Positions 12,591 through 26,740 of a stretch of 64,000 nucleotides of DNA are shown piece after piece. The DNA comes from Clusia tigrina (taxonomy: Eukaryota > Arthropoda > Insecta > Diptera > Clusiidae), in contig OV050031.1 of assembly GCA_920105625.2 (NCBI GenBank), forward strand, positions 85,693,995-85,757,994, read 5' to 3'. Numbering within the stretch: the stretch's first letter is position 1; each line of letters opens with the position of its first letter. The translations under genes were made by a program, and so were the position numbers. The notes beneath the pieces are model-generated. The model ran no database searches. It was given only the letters and a program-made list of their open reading frames with translations, and was not told the DNA's origin.

Positions 12591-15557
12591 CTCTGTTGTC
12601 GTCTCAGTCGCCGCCGCTGTCGATTGGGGGTCTGCTGCCTTCTCTATGCCAATATCTACCCTTATCTGCCTCAGTCGGCGTCTCAGTCGGCGTCACAGCC
12701 TCTGTCAGCGTCTCTGAATGCGTCTCAGTCACTGCCGCTGTCGATTGGAGGGTCTGATGCCTTCTCTATGCCTATATCTACTCCTATCTGCCTCAGTCGG
12801 AGTCTCAGTCGGCATCGCAGCTTCTGTCAGCGTCTATGTAGGCGTCTCAGTCGGTGCCGCTGTCGATTGGGGGTCTGATGCCTTCTCTATGCCTATATCT
12901 ACCCTTATCTGCCTCCGTCGGCGTCTCAGTCGGCGTCGCTGCCTCTGTCAGCCTCTCTGAATGCGTCTCAGTCGCTGCCGCTGTCGATTGGGGGTCTGCT
13001 GCCTTCTCTATGTCAATATCTACCCTATCTGCCTCAGTCGGCGTCTCAGCCTCTGTCAGAGATTCTGTAGGCGTCTCAGTTGTTGCCGCTGTCGATTGGG
13101 TTGTCTGCTGCCTTCTCTATGCCTATGTCTAACCATCTCTGCCTCAGTCGGTGTCTCAGTCGGTGTCGCAGCCTCTGTCAGCGTCTCTGTAGGCGTCTCA
13201 GTCGGTGCCGCTGTCGATTGGGGGTCTGATGCCTTCTCTATGCCTATATCTACCCTTATCTGCGTCCGTCGGCGTCTCAGTCGGCGTCGCTGCCTCTGTC
13301 AGCGTCTCTGAAAGCGTCTCAGTTACTGCCGCTGTCGATTGGAGGGTCTGATGCCTTCTCTATGCCTATATCTACTCCTATCTGCCTCAGTCGGAGTCTC
13401 AGTCGGCATCGCAGCTTCTGTCAGCGTCTATGTAGGCGTCTCAGTCGGTGCCGCTGTCGATTGGGGGTCTGATGCCTTCTCTATGCCTATATCTACCCTT
13501 ATCTGCCTCAGTCGGCGTCTCAGTCGGCGTCGCAGCCTCTGTCAGCGTCTCTGAATGCGTCTCAGTCGCTGCCGCTGTCGATTGGGGGGTCTGCTGCCTT
13601 CTCTATGCCAATATCAACCCTTATCTGCCTCAGTAGGCGTCTCAGTCGGCGTCACAGCCTCTGTCAGCGTCTCTGAATGCGTCTCAGTCACTGCCGCTGT
13701 CGATTGGAGGGTCTGATGCCTTCTCTATGCCTATATCTTCCCCTACCTGCCTCAGTCGGAGTCTCAGTCGGCATCGCAGCCTCTGTGATTGTCTATGTAG
13801 GCGTCTCAGTCGCTGCCGCCGACGATTGGGGGGTCTGCTGCCTTCTCTATGCCAATATATAACCTTATCTGCCTCAGTCGGCGTCGCAGCCTCTGTCAGC
13901 GTCTCTGTAGGCGTCTCAGTCGCTGCCGCTGTCGATTGGGGGGTCTGCTGCCAAATGTGTGCCTATATCTACCCCTATCTGCCTCAGTCGGCATCTCAGT
14001 CGGCCTCGCAGCCTCTATCAGCGTCTCTGTAGGCGTCTCAGTTGTTGCCGCTGTCGATTGGTGGGTCAGCTGCCTTCTCTATGCCTATATCTACCACCAC
14101 CTGCCTCAGTCGGCGTCACAGTCGGCTTCGCGGCCTCTGTCAGCCTTTCTGTAGGCGTCTCTGTAGGCGTCTCAGCCGCTGCCGCTATCGATTGGGGGTT
14201 CTGCAGCGTTCTCTATGCCTATATCTACCCCTATCTGCCTCAGTCGGCGTCTCAGTCGAAGTCGCAGCCTCTGTCAGCGTCTTTGTAGGCGTCTCAGTCG
14301 CTGCCGCTGTCGATTGGGGGGTCTGCTGCCTTCTCTATGCCTATATCTACCCTTATCTGCCTCAGTCGGCGGTTCAGTCGGCGTCGCTGCCGCTGTAGAT
14401 TGGGGGTTCTGCTGCCTTCTCTATGTCAATATCTACCCTATCTGCCTCAGTCGGCGTCTCAGCCTCTGTCAGAGATTCTGTAGGCGTCTCAGTTGTTGCC
14501 GCTGTCGATTGGGTTGTCTGCTGCCTTCTCTATGCCTATGACTAACCATCTCTGCCTCAGTCGGTGTCTCAGTCAGCGTCGCAGCCTCTGTCAGCGTCTC
14601 TGTAGGCGTCTCAGTCGCTGCCGCTGTCGATTGTTGGGTCTGCTGCGTCTCTATGCCTATATCTACCCCTACCTGCCTCAGTCGAAGTCACAGTAGGCTT
14701 CTCAGCCTCTGTCAGCGTCTCTGTAGGTGTCTCAGTCGCTGCTGCTGTCGATTGGGGGGTCTGCTGCCTTCTCAATGCCTATATCTACCCTTCTCTGCCT
14801 CAGTCGTCGTCTCAGTCGGCGTCGCAGCCTCTGTCAGCGTCTCTGAATGCGTCTCAGTCGCTGCCGCTGTCGATTTGGGGGGTCTGCTGCCTTATCTATG
14901 CCAATATCTACCCTTATCTGCCTCAGTCGGCGTCTCAGTCGGCGTCGCAGCCTCTGTCCGCGTCTCTGTGGGCGTCTCAGTCGCTGCCGCTGTCGATTGG
15001 GGGGTCTGCCACCTTCTCTATGCCTATATCTACCCCTATCTGCCTCAGTCGGCGTCGCAGCCTCTTTCAGCGTCTCTGTAGGCGTCTCAGTCGCTGCCAC
15101 TGTCGATTGGGGGTCCGCTGCCTTCTCTATGCCAATATCTAGCCCTCTCTGCCTTAGTCGGCGTCTCAGTCGGCGTCGCAGTTTCTGTCAGTGTCTCTGT
15201 AGGCGTCTCAGTCGCTGCCGCTGTTGATTGGGGGGTCTGCTGCCTTCTCTTTGCCTATATTTACCTCTATCAGCCTCAGTCGGCATCTCAGTCGGCGTCG
15301 CAGCCTCTATCAGCGTCTCTGTAGGCGTCTCAGTTGTTGCCGCTGTCGATTGGGGGGTCTGCTGCCTTCTCTATGCCTATATCTACCCCTACCTGCCTCA
15401 GTCGCCGTCACAGTCGGCTTCGCAGCCTCTGTCAGCGTCTATGTAGGCGTCTCAGTCACTGCCGCTGTCGATTGGGGGTCTGATGCCTTCTCTATGCCTA
15501 TATCTTCCCCTACCTGCCTCAGTCGGAGTCTCAGTCGGCATCGCAGCCTCTGTCAGC

Positions 15558-16289
15558 GTCTATGTAGGCGTCTCAGTCGCTGCCGCCGACGATTGGGGGG
15601 TCTGCTGCCTTCTCTATGCCAATATATAACCTTATCTGCCTCAGTCGGCATCGCAGCCTCTGTCAGCGCCTCTGTAGGCGTCTCAGTAGCTGCCGCTGTC
15701 GATTGGCGGGTCTGCTGCCAACTGTATGCCTATATCTACCCCTATCTGCCTCAGTCGGCATCTCAGTCGGCCTCGCAGCCTCTATCAGCGTCTCTGTAGG
15801 CGTCTCAGTTGTTGCCGCTGTCGATTGGTGGGTCAGCTGCCTTCCCTATGCCTATATCTACCACCACCTGCCTCAGTCGGCGTCAAAGTCGGCTTCGCGG
15901 CCTCTGTCAGCGTCTCTGTAGGCGTCTATGTAGGCGTCTCAGTCGCTGCCGCCGAAGATTGGGGGGTCTGCTGCCTTCTCTATGCCAATATATAACCTTA
16001 TCTGCCTCAGTCGGCATCGCAGCCTCTGTCAGCGCCTCTGTAGGCGTCTCAGTAGCTGCCGCTGTCGATTGGCGGGTCTGCTGCTAACTGTATGCCTATA
16101 TCTACCCCTATCTGCCTCAGTCGGCATCTCAGTCGGCCTCGCAGCCTCTATCAGCGTCTCTGTAGGCGTCTCAGTTGTTGCCGCTGTCGATTGGTGGGTC
16201 AGCTGCCTTCTCTATGCCTATATCTACCACCACCTGCCTCAGTCGGCGTCAAAGTCGGCTTCGCGGCCTCTGTCAGCGTCTCTGTAGGC
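15558..16289. repeat. 366-bp (3-monomer) tandem duplication
   Basis: Copies at 15,558-15,923 and 15,924-16,289 share the variants GCCGCCGACGATTGG (GCCGAAGATTGG in the second), CCAATATATAACC, GTCAGCGCCTCTGTAGG and TACCACCACCTGCC in order. The offset is exactly 3 x 122. The junction near 15,924 carries an extra 12-mer. Confidence 0.85.
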
Positions 16290-19200
16290 GTCTCTGTAGG
16301 CGTCTCAGCCGCTGCCGCTATCGATTGGGGGTTCTGCAGCGTTCTCTATGCCTATATCTACCCCTATCTGCCTCAGTCGGCGTCTCAGTCGAAGTCGCAG
16401 CCTCTGTCAGCGTCTTTGTAGGCGTCTCAATCGCTGCCGCTGTCGATTGGGCGGTCTGCTGCCTTCTCTATGCCTATATCTACCCTTATCTGCCTCAGTC
16501 GGCGTCTCAGTCGGCGTCGCTGCCTCTGTCAGCGTCTCTGAATGCGTCTCAGTCACTGCCGCTGTCGCTTGGAGGGTCTGATACCTTCTCTATGCCTATA
16601 TCTACTCCTATCTGCCTCAGTTGGAGTCTCAGTCGGCATCGCAGCTTCTGTCAGCGTCTATGTAGGCGTCTCAGTCGGTGCCGCTGTCGATTGGGGGTCT
16701 GATGCCTTCTCTATGCCTATATCTACCCTTATATGCCTCAGTCGGCGTCTCAGTCGGCGTCGCAGCCTCTGTCAGCGTCTCTGAATGCGTCTCAGTCGCT
16801 GCCGCTGTCGATTGGGGGGTCTGCTGCCTTCTCTATGCCAATATCAACCCTTATCTGCCTCAGTCGGCGTCTCAGTCGGCGTCACAGCCTCTGTCAGCGT
16901 CTCTGAATGCGTCTCAGTCACTGCCGCTGTCGATTGGAGGGTCTGATGCCTTCTCTATGCCTATATCTTCCCCTACCTGCCTCAGTCGGAGTCTCAGTCG
17001 GCATCGCAGCCTCTGTCAGCGTCTATGTAGGCGTCTCAGTCGCTGCCCCCGACGATTGGGGGGTCTGCTGCGTCTCTATGCCTATATCTACCCCTACCTG
17101 CCTCAGTCGACGTCACAGTAGGCTTCTCAGCCTCTGTCAGCGTCTCTGTAGGTGTCTCAGTCGCTGCTGCTGTCGATTGGGGGGTTTGCTGCCTTCTCAA
17201 TGCCTATATCTACCATTCTCTGCCTCAGTCGTTGTCTCAGACGGCGTCGCAGCCTCTGTCCGCGTCTCTGTAGGCGTCTCAGTCGCTGCCGCTGTCGATT
17301 GGGGGGTCTGCCACCTTCTCTATGCCTATATCTACCCCTATCTGCCTCAGTCGGCGTCTCAGTCGGCGTCTCAGTCGGCGTCGCAGCCTCTTTCAGCGTC
17401 TCTGTAGGCGTCTCAGCCGCTGCCGCTGTCGATTGGGGGGTCTGCCACCTTCTCTATGCCTATATCTACCCCTATCTGCCTCAGTCGGCGTCTCAGTCGG
17501 CGTCGCAGCCTCTTTCAGCGTCTCTGTAGGCGTCTCAGTCGCTGCCACTGTCGATTGGGGGGTCCGCTGCCTTCTCTATGCCAATATCTAGCCCTCTCTG
17601 CCTTAGTCGGCGTCTCAGTCGGCGTCGCAGCCTCTGTCAGCGTCTCTGTAGGCGTCTCAGTCGCTGCCGCTGTTGATTGGGGGGTCTGCTGCCTTCTCTT
17701 TGCCTATATTTACCTCTATCAGCCTCAGTCGGCATCTCAGTCGGCGTCGCAGCCTCTATCAGCGTCTCTGTAGGCGTCTCAGTTGTTGCCGCTGTCGATT
17801 GGGGGGTCTGCTGCCTTCTCTATGCCTATATCTACCCCTACCTGCCTCAGTCGCCGTCACAGTCGGCTTCGCAGCCTCTGTCAGCGTCTATGTAGGCGTC
17901 TCAGTCACTGCCGCTGTCGATTGGAGGGTCTGATGCCTTCTCTATGCCTATATCTTCCCCTACCTGCCTCAGTCGGAGTCTCAGTCGGCATCGCAGCCTC
18001 TGTCAGCGTCTATGTAGGCGTCTCAGTCGCAGCCGCCGACGATTGGGGGGTCTGCTGCCTTCTCTATGCCAATATATAACCTTATCTGCCTCAGTCGGCA
18101 TCGCAGCCTCTGTCAGCGCCTCTGTAGGCGTCTCAGTCGCTGCCGCTGTCGATTGGCGGGTCTGCTGCCAACTGTATGCCTATATCTACCCCTATCTGCC
18201 TCAGTCGGCATCTCAGTCGGCCTCGCAGCCTCTATCAGCGTCTCTGTAGGCGTCTCAGTTGTTGCCGCTGTCGATTGGTGGGTCAGCTGCCTTCTCTATG
18301 CCTATATCTACCACCACCTGCCTCAGTCGGCGTCAAAGTCGGCTTCGCGGCCTCTGTCAGCGTCTCTGTAGGCGTCTCTGTAGGCGTCTCAGCGGCTGCC
18401 GCTATCGATTGGGGGTTCTGCAGCGTTCTCTATGCCTATATCTACACCTATCTGCCTCAGTCGGCGTCTCAGTCGAAGTCGCAGCCTCTGTCAGCGTCTT
18501 TGTAGGCGTCTCCGTCGCTGCCGCTGTCGATTGGGGGGTCTGCTGCCTTCTCTATGCCTATATCTACCCTTATCTGCCTCAGTCGGCGTCTCAGTCGGCG
18601 TCGCTGCCTCTGTCAGCCTCTCTGAATGCGTCTCAGTCGCTGCCGCTGTCGATTGGGGGGTCTGCTGCCTTCTCTATGTCAATATCTACCCTATCTGCCT
18701 CAGTCGGCGTCTCAGCCTCTGTCAGAGATTCTGTAGGCGTCTCAGTTGTTGCCGCTGTCGATTGGGTTGTCTGCTGCCTTCTCTATGCCTATGTCTAACC
18801 ATCTCTGCCTCAGTCGGTGTCTCAGTCAGCGTCGCAGCCTCTGTCAGCGTCTCTGTAGGCGTCTAAGTCGCTGCCACTGTCGATTGTTGGGTCTGCTGCG
18901 TCTCTATGCCTATATCTACCCCTACCTGCCTCAGTCGACGTCACAGTAGGCTTCTCAGCCTCTGTCAGCGTCTCTGTATTTGTCTCAGTCGCTGCCGCTG
19001 TCGATTGGGGGGTCTGCTGCTTTCTCAATGCCTATATCTACCCTTATCTGCCTCAGTCGTCGTCTCAGTCGGCGTCGCACCCTCTGTCAGCGTCTCTGTA
19101 TTTGTCTCAGTCGCTGCCGCTGTCGATTGGGGGGTCTGCTGCCTTCTCTATGTCAATATCTACCCTATCTGCCTCAGTCGGCGTCTCAGCCTCTGTCAGA

Positions 19201-21112
19201 GATTCTGTAGGCGTCTCAGTTGTTGCCGCTGTCTATTGGGGGGTCTGCTGCCTTCTCTTTGCCTATATTTACCTCTATCATCCTCAATCGGTATCTCAGT
19301 CGGCGTCACAGCCTCTGTCACCGTCGCACCCTCTGTCAGCGTCGCACCCTCTGTCAGCGTCTCTGTAGGCGTCTCAGTCGCTGCCGCTATCGATTGGGGG
19401 GTCTGCTGCTCTCTCTATGCCAATATCTACCCCTATTTGCCTCAGTCGGCGTCGCAGCCTCTGTCAGCGTCTTTGTAGGCGTCTCAGTCGCTGCCGCTGT
19501 CGATTTGGGGGGTCTGCTGCCTTCTCTATGCCTATGTCTACCCCTGTCTGCCTCAGTCGGCGTCTCAGTCGGCGTCACAGCCTCTGTCACCGTCGCACCC
19601 TCTGTCAGCGTCGCACCCTCTGTCAGCGTCTCTGTAGGCGTCTCAGTCGCTGCCGCTATCGATTGGGGGGGGTCTGCTGCCGTCTCTATGCCAATATCTA
19701 CCCCTATCTGCCTCAGTCAGCGTCTCAGTCAGCGTCGCACCCACTGTCAGCGTCTCTGTAGGCGTCTCAATCGCTGCCGCCGTCGATTGGGGGGTCTGCT
19801 GCAGTCTCTATGCCAATATCTACCCCTATCTGCCTCAATCGGCGTCGCCGCCTCTGTCAGCGTCGCTGTAGGCGTCTCAGTTTTTGCCGCTGTCGATTGG
19901 GTTGTCTGCTGCCTTCTCTATGCCTAAGTCTAACCATCTCTGCCTCAGTCGGCGTCTCAGTCGGCGTCTCAGTCTGCGTCTCAGTTGGCGTCTCAGTCGG
20001 CGTCGCAGCCTCTGTCGCAGCCTCTGTCAGCGTCTCTGTTGTCGTCTCAGTCGCTGCCGCTGTCGATTGGGGGGTCTGCTGCCTTCTCTATGCCAATATC
20101 AACCCTTATCTGCCTCAGTCACAGCCTCTGTCAGCGTCTCTGAATGCGTCTCAGTCACTGCCGCTGTCGATTGGAGGGTCTGATGCCTTCTCTATGCCTA
20201 TATCTTCCCCTACCTGCCTCAGTCGGAGTCTCAGTCGGCATCGCAGCCTCTGTCAGCGTCTATGTAGGCGTCTCAGTCGCTGCCGCCGACGATTGGGGGG
20301 TCTGCTGCCTTCTCTATGCCAATATATAATCTTATCTGCCTCAGTCGGCGTCGCAGCCTCTGTCAGCGTCTCTGTAGGCGTCTCAGTCGCTGCCGCTGTC
20401 GATTGGGGGGTCTGCTGCCAAATGTATGCCTATATCTACCCCTATCTGCCTCAGTCGGCATCTGAGTCGGCCTCGCAGCCTCTATCAGCGTCTCTGTAGG
20501 CGTCTCAGCTGTTGCCGCTGTCGATTGGTGGGTCAGCTGCCTTCTCTATGCCTATATCTACCACCACCTGCCTCAGTCGGCGTCACAGTCGGCTTCGCGG
20601 CCTCTGTCAGCGTCTCTGTTGGCGTCTCTGTAGGCGTCTCAGCCGCTGCCGCTATCGATTGGGGGTTCTGCAGCGTTCTCTATGCCTATATCTACCCCTA
20701 TCTGCCTCAGTCGGCATCTCAGTCGAAGTCGCAGCCTCTGTCAGCGTCTTTGTAGGCGTCTCAGTCGCTGCCGCTGTCGATTGGGGGGTCTGCTGCCTTC
20801 TCTATGTCGATATCTACCCTATCTGCCTCAGTCGGCGTCTCAGCCTCTGTCAGAGATTCTGTAGGCGTCTCAGTTGTTGCCGCTGTCGATTGGGTTGTCT
20901 GCTGCCTTCTCTATGCCTATGTCTAACCATCTCTGCCTCAGTCAGTGTCTCAGTTAGCGTCGCAGCCTCTGTCAGCGTCTCTGTAGGCGTCTCAGTCGCT
21001 GCCGCTGTCGATTGTTGGGTCTGCTGCGTCTCTATGCCTATATCTACCCCTACCTGCCTCAGTCGACGTCACAGTAGGCTTCTCAGCCTCTGTCAGCGTA
21101 TCTGAATCCGTC

Positions 21113-22640
21113 TCAGTTGTTGCCGCTGTCGATTGGGTTCTCTGCTGCCTTGTCTATGCCTATTTCTAACCATCTCTGCCTCAGTCGGCGATGCTGCGTC
21201 TGTCGGCGTCGCAACCTCTGTCGGCGTCGCAGCCTCTGTCAGCGTCGCAGCCTCTCTCACCGTCTCTGTAGGCGTCTCAGTCGCTGCCGCTGTCGATTGG
21301 GGGTCTGCTGCCTTCTCTATGCCTATATCTACCCCTACATGCCTCAGTCGGCGTCACAGTCAGCTTCTCAGCCTCTATCAGCGTCTTTGTAGGCGTCTCA
21401 GTTGTTGCAGCTGTCGATTGGAGGGTCTGCTGCCTTCTCTATGCCTATGTCTACCCCTCTCTACCTCAGTCGGCGTCTCAGTCGGCGTCGCAGCCACTGT
21501 CAGCGTCGCACCCTCTGTCAGCGTCTCGCTAGGCGTCTCAGTCGCTGCCGCTGTCGATTGGGGGGGTCTGCTGCTCTCTCTATGCCAATATCTACCCCTA
21601 TCTGCCTCAGTTGGCGTCGCAGCCTCTGTCAGCGTCTCTTTAGGCGTCTCAGTCGCTACCGCTGTCGATTGGGGGTCTGCTGATTTCTCTATGCCTATCT
21701 CTTCCCCTATCTGCCTCAGTCGGCGCCACAGTCGGCTTCGCAGCCTCTGGCAGCGTCTCTGTAGGTTTCTCAGTCGCTGCCGCTGTCGATTGGGGGGTCC
21801 GCTGCCTTCTCTATGCCAATATCTAGCCCTCTCTGCCTTAGTTGGCGTCTCAGTCGGCGTCGCAGCCTCTGTCAGCGTCTCTGTAGGCGTCTCAGTCGCT
21901 GCCGCTGTTGATTGGGGGGTCTGCTGCCTTCTCTTTGCCTATATTTACCTCTATCAGCCTCAGTCGGCATCCCAGTCGGCGTCGCAGCCTCTATCAGCGT
22001 CTCTGTAGGCGTCTCAGTTGTTGCCGCTGTCGATTGGGGGGTCTGCTGCCTTCTCTATGCCTATATCTACCCCTACCTGCCTCAGTCGCCGTCACAGTCG
22101 GCTTCGCAGCCTCTGTCAGCGTCTCTGTAGGTGTCTAAGTCGCCACCGCTGTCGATTGGGGGTTCTGCTGCCTTATCTTTGGCTATATCTACCCCTATCT
22201 GCCTCAGTTGGCGCCACAGTCGGCTTCTCAGCCTCTGTCAGCGTCTCTGTAGGCGTCTCAGTTGTTGCCGCTGTCGATATGGGGGGTCTGCTGCCTTATC
22301 TATGCCAATATCTACCCTTATCTGCCTCAGTCGGCGTCTCAGTCAGCGTCGCAGCCTCTGTCCGCGTCTCTGTAGGCGTCTCAGCCGCTGCCGCTGTCGA
22401 TTGGGGGGTCTGCCACCTTCTCTATGCCTATATCTACCCCTATCTGCCTCAGTCGGCGTCTCAGTCGGCGTCGCAGCCTCTTTCAGCGTCTCTGTAGGCG
22501 TCTCAGCCGCTGCCGCTGTCGATTGGGGGGTCTGCCACCATCTCTATGCCTATATCTACCCCTATCTGCCTCAGTCGGCGTCTCTGTCGGCGTCGCAGCC
22601 CCTTTCAGCGTCTCTGTAGGCGTCTCAGTCGCTGCCGCTG
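21113..22640. repeat. Array block B, copy 1 (4,116-bp offset)
   Basis: It begins with the rare variant GATTGGGTTCTCTGCTGCC followed by TATTTCTAACCATC, and continues through TCTGCTGATTTCTC and GATATGGGGGGTCTG monomers. The same series recurs 4,116 bp downstream from 25,229. Just before the block the offset is only about 3,760 bp, so roughly three monomers present at 24,880-25,230 are missing here. Confidence 0.8.
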
Positions 22641-25228
22641 TCGATTGGGGGGTCCGCTGCCTTCTCTATGCCAATATCTAGCCCTCTCTGCCTTAGTCGG
22701 CGTCTCAGTCGGCGTCGCAGCCTCTGTCAGCGTCTCTGTAGGCGTCTCAGTCGCTGCCGCTGTTGATTGGGGGTCTGCTGCCTTCTCTTTGCCTATATTT
22801 ACCTCTATCAGCCTCAGTCGGCATCTCAGTCGGCGTCGCAGCCTCTATCAGCGTCTCTGTAGGCGTCTCAGTTGTTGCCGCTGTCGATTGGGGGGGTCTG
22901 CTGCCTTCTCTATGCCTATATCTACCCCTACCTGCCTCAGTCACCGTCACAGTCGGCTTCGCAGCCTCTGTCAGCGTCTCTGTAGGTGTCTAAGTCGCCA
23001 CCGCTGTCGATTGGGGGTTCTGCTGCCTTCTCTTTGGCTATATCTACGCCTACCTGCCTCAGTCGCCGTCACAGACGGCTTCGCAGCCTCTGTCAGCGTC
23101 TATGTAGGCGTGTCAGTCACTGCCGCTGTCGATTGGAGGGTCTGATGCCTTCTCTATGCCTATATCTTCCCCTACCTGCCTCAGTCGGAGTCTCAGTCGG
23201 CATCGCAGCCTCTGTCAGCGTCTATGTAGGCGTCTCAGTCGCTGCCGCCGACGATTGGGGGGTCTGCTGCCTTCTCTATGCCAATATATAACCTTATCTG
23301 CCTCAGTCGGCATCGCTGCCTCTGTCAGCGCCTCTGTAGGCGTCTCAGTCGCTGCCGCTGTCGATTGGCGGGTCTGCTGCCAACTGTATGCCTATATCTA
23401 CCCCTATCTGCCTCAGTCGGCATCTCAGTCGGCCTCGCAGCCTCTATCAGCGTCTCTGTAGGCGTCTCAGTTGTTGCCGCTGTCGATTGGTGGATCAGCT
23501 GCCTTCTCTATGCCTATATCTACCACCACCTGCCTCAGTCGGCGTCAAAGTCGGCTTCGCGGTCTCTGTCAGCGTCTCTGTAGGCGTCTCAGCCGCTGCC
23601 GCTATCGATTGGGGGTTCTGCAGCGTTCTCTATGCCAATATCTACCCCTATCTGCCTCAGTCGGCGTCTCAGTCGAAGTCGCAGCCTCTGTCAGCGTCTT
23701 TGTAGGCGTCTCAGTTGTTGCCGCTGTCGATTGGTGGATAAGCTGCCTTCTCTATGCCTATATCTACCACCACCTGCCTCAGTCGGCGTCAAAGTCGGCT
23801 TCGCGGCCTCTGTCAGCGTCTTTGTAGGCGTCTCAGTCGCTGCCGCTGTCGATTGGGGGGTCTGCTGCCTTCTCTATGTCGATATCTACCCTAACTGCCT
23901 CAGTCGGCGTCTCAGCCTCTGTCAGAGATTCTGTAGGCGAATCAGTTGTTGCCGCTGTCGATTGGGTTGTCTGCTGCCTTCTCTATGCCTATGTCTAACC
24001 ATCTCTGCCTCAGTCAGTGTCTCAGTTAGCGTCGCAGCCTCTGTCAGCTTCTCTGTAGGCGTCTCAGTCGCTGCCGCTGTCGATTGTTGGTTCTGCTGCG
24101 TCTCTATGCCTATATCTACCCCTACCTGCCTCAGTCGACGTCACAGTAGGCGTCTCTTTAGGCGTCTCAGCCGCTGCCGCTATCGATTGGGGGTTCTGCA
24201 GCGTTCTCTATGCCTATATCTACCCCTATCTGCCTCAGTCGGCGTCGCAGCCTCTGTCAGCGTCTCTTTAGGCGTCTCAGTCGCTACCGCTGTCGATTGG
24301 GGGTCTGCTGATTCCTCTATGCCTATCTCTTCCCCTATCTGCCTCAGTCGGCGCCACAGTCGGCTTCGCAGCCTCTGTCAGCGTCTCTGTAGGTTTCTCA
24401 GTCGCTGCCGCTGTCGATTGGGAGGGGTCTGCTGCCTTATCTATGCCAATATCTACCCTTATCTGCCTCAGTCGGCGTCTCAGTCGGCGTCGCTGCCTCT
24501 GTCAGCCTCTCCGAATGCGTCTCAGTCGCTGCCGCTGTCGATTGGGGGGACTGCGGCCTTCTCTATGTCGATATCTACCCTATCTGCCTCAGTCGGCGTC
24601 TCAGCCTCTGTCAGAGATTCTGTAGGCGTCTCAGTTGTTGCCGCTGTCGATTGGGTTGTCTGCTGCCTTCTCTATGCCTCTGTCTAACCATCTCTGCCTC
24701 AGTCAGTGTCTCAGTTAGCGTCGCAGCCTCTGTCAGCGTCTCTGTAGGCGTCTCAGTCGCTGCCGCTGTCGATTGTTGGGTCTGCTGCGTCTCTATGCCT
24801 ATATCTACCCCTACCTGCCTCAGTCGACGTCACAGTAGGCTTCTCAGCCTCTGTCAGCGTATCTGAATCCGTCTCAGTCGCTGCCGCTGTCGATTGGGGG
24901 GTCTTCTGCCTTCTCTATGCCTATATCTACCCCTATCTGCCTCAGTCGGCGTCTCAGTCGGCTCCTCAACCTCTGTCAGCGTCTCTGTGTGTGTATCAGT
25001 CGCTGCCGCTGTTGATTGGGGGGGTCTGCTGCCTTCTCTATGCCTATATCTACTCTTATCTGCCTCAGTCGTCGTCTCAGTCGGCGTCGCAGCCTCTGTC
25101 AGCGTCTCTGAATGCGTGTCAGTCGCTACCGCTGTCGATTGGAGGGTCTGCTGCCTTTTCTATGCTCATATTTACCTCTATCTGCCTCAGTCGGTGTCAC
25201 AGCGTCTATCAGCGTCTCTGTAGGCGTC

Positions 25229-26740
25229 TCAGTTGTTGCCGCTGTCGATTGGGTTCTCTGCTGCCTTGTCTATGCCTATTTCTAACCATCTCTGCCTCAG
25301 TCGGCGTCGCTGCGTCTGTCGGCGTCGCAACCTCTGTCGGCGTCGCAGCCTCTGTCAGCGTCGCAGCCTCTCTCACCGTCTCTGTAGGCGTCTCAGTCGC
25401 TGCCGCTGTCGATTGGGGGTCTGCTGCCTTCTCTATGCCTATATCTACCCCTACATGCCTCAGTCGGCGTCACAGTCAGCTTCTCAGCCTCTATCAGCGT
25501 CTTTGTAGGCGTCTCAGTTGTTGCAGCTATCGATTGGAGGGTCTGCTGCCTTCTCTATGCCTATGTCTACCCCTCTCTACCTCAGTCGGCGTCTCAGTCG
25601 GCGTCGCAGCCACTGTCAGCGTCGCACCCTCTGTCAGCGTCTCGCTAGGCGTCTCAGTCGCTGCCGCTGTCGATTGGGGGGGTCTGCTGCTCTCTCTATG
25701 CCAATATCTACCCCTATCTGCCTCAGTTGGCGTCGCAGCCTCTGTCAGCGTCTCTTTAGGCGTCTCAGTCGCTACCGCTGTCGATTGGGGGTCTGCTGAT
25801 TTCTCTATGCCTATCTCTTCCCCTATCTGCCTCAGTCGGCGCCACAGTCGGCTTCGCAGCCTCTGTCAGCGTCTCTGTAGGTTTCTCAGTCGCTGCCGCT
25901 GTCGATTGGGGGGTCCGCTGCCTTCTCTATGCCAATATCTAGCCCTCTCTGCCTTAGTTGGCGTCTCAGTCGGCGTCGCAGCCTCTGTCAGCGTCTCTGT
26001 AGGCGTCTCAGTCGCTTCCGCTGTTGATTGGGGGGTCTGCTGCCTTCTCTTTGCCTATATTTACCTCTATCAGCCTCAGTCGGCATCCCAGTCGGCGTCG
26101 CAGCCTCTATCAGCGTCTCTGTAGGCGTCTCAGTTGTTGCCGCTGTCGATTGGGGGGTCTGCTGCCTTCTCTATGCCTATATCTACCCCTACCTGCCTCA
26201 GTCGCCGTCACAGTCGGCTTCGCAGCCTCTGTCAGCGTCTCTGTAGGTGTCTAAGTCGCCACCGCTGTCGATTGGGGGTTCTGCTGCCTTATCTTTGGCT
26301 ATATCTACCCCTATCTGCCTCAGTTGGCGCCACAGTCGGCTTCTCAGCCTCTGTCAGCGTCTCTGTAGGCGTCTCAGTTGTTGCCGCTGTCGATATGGGG
26401 GGTCTGCTGCCTTATCTATGCCAATATCTACCCTTATCTGCCTCAGTCGGCGTCTCAGTCAGCGTCGCAGCCTCTGTCCGCGTCTCTGTAGGCGTCTCAG
26501 CCGCTGCCGCTGTCGATTGGGGGGTCTGCCACCTTCTCTATGCCTATATCTACCCCTATCTGCCTCAGTCGGCGTCTCAGTCGGCGTCGCAGCCTCTTTC
26601 AGCGTCTCTGAAGGCGTCTCAGCCGCTGCCGCTGTCGATTGGGGGGTCTGCCACCTTCTCTATGCCTATATCTACCCCTATCTGCCTCAGTCGGCGTCTC
26701 TGTAGGCGTCGCAGCCCCTTTCAGCGTCTCTGTAGGCGTC
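25229..26740. repeat. Array block B, copy 2
   Basis: Partner of 21,113-22,640 at an offset of 4,116 bp. It diverges from copy 1 near 26,740, after the CGCAGCCCCTTTCAGC variant, where a TCAGTTGTTGCC monomer follows instead of TCAGTCGCTGCC. Related forms of the leading part recur near 31,490, 38,373, 41,330, 42,845 and 52,507. Confidence 0.8.
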
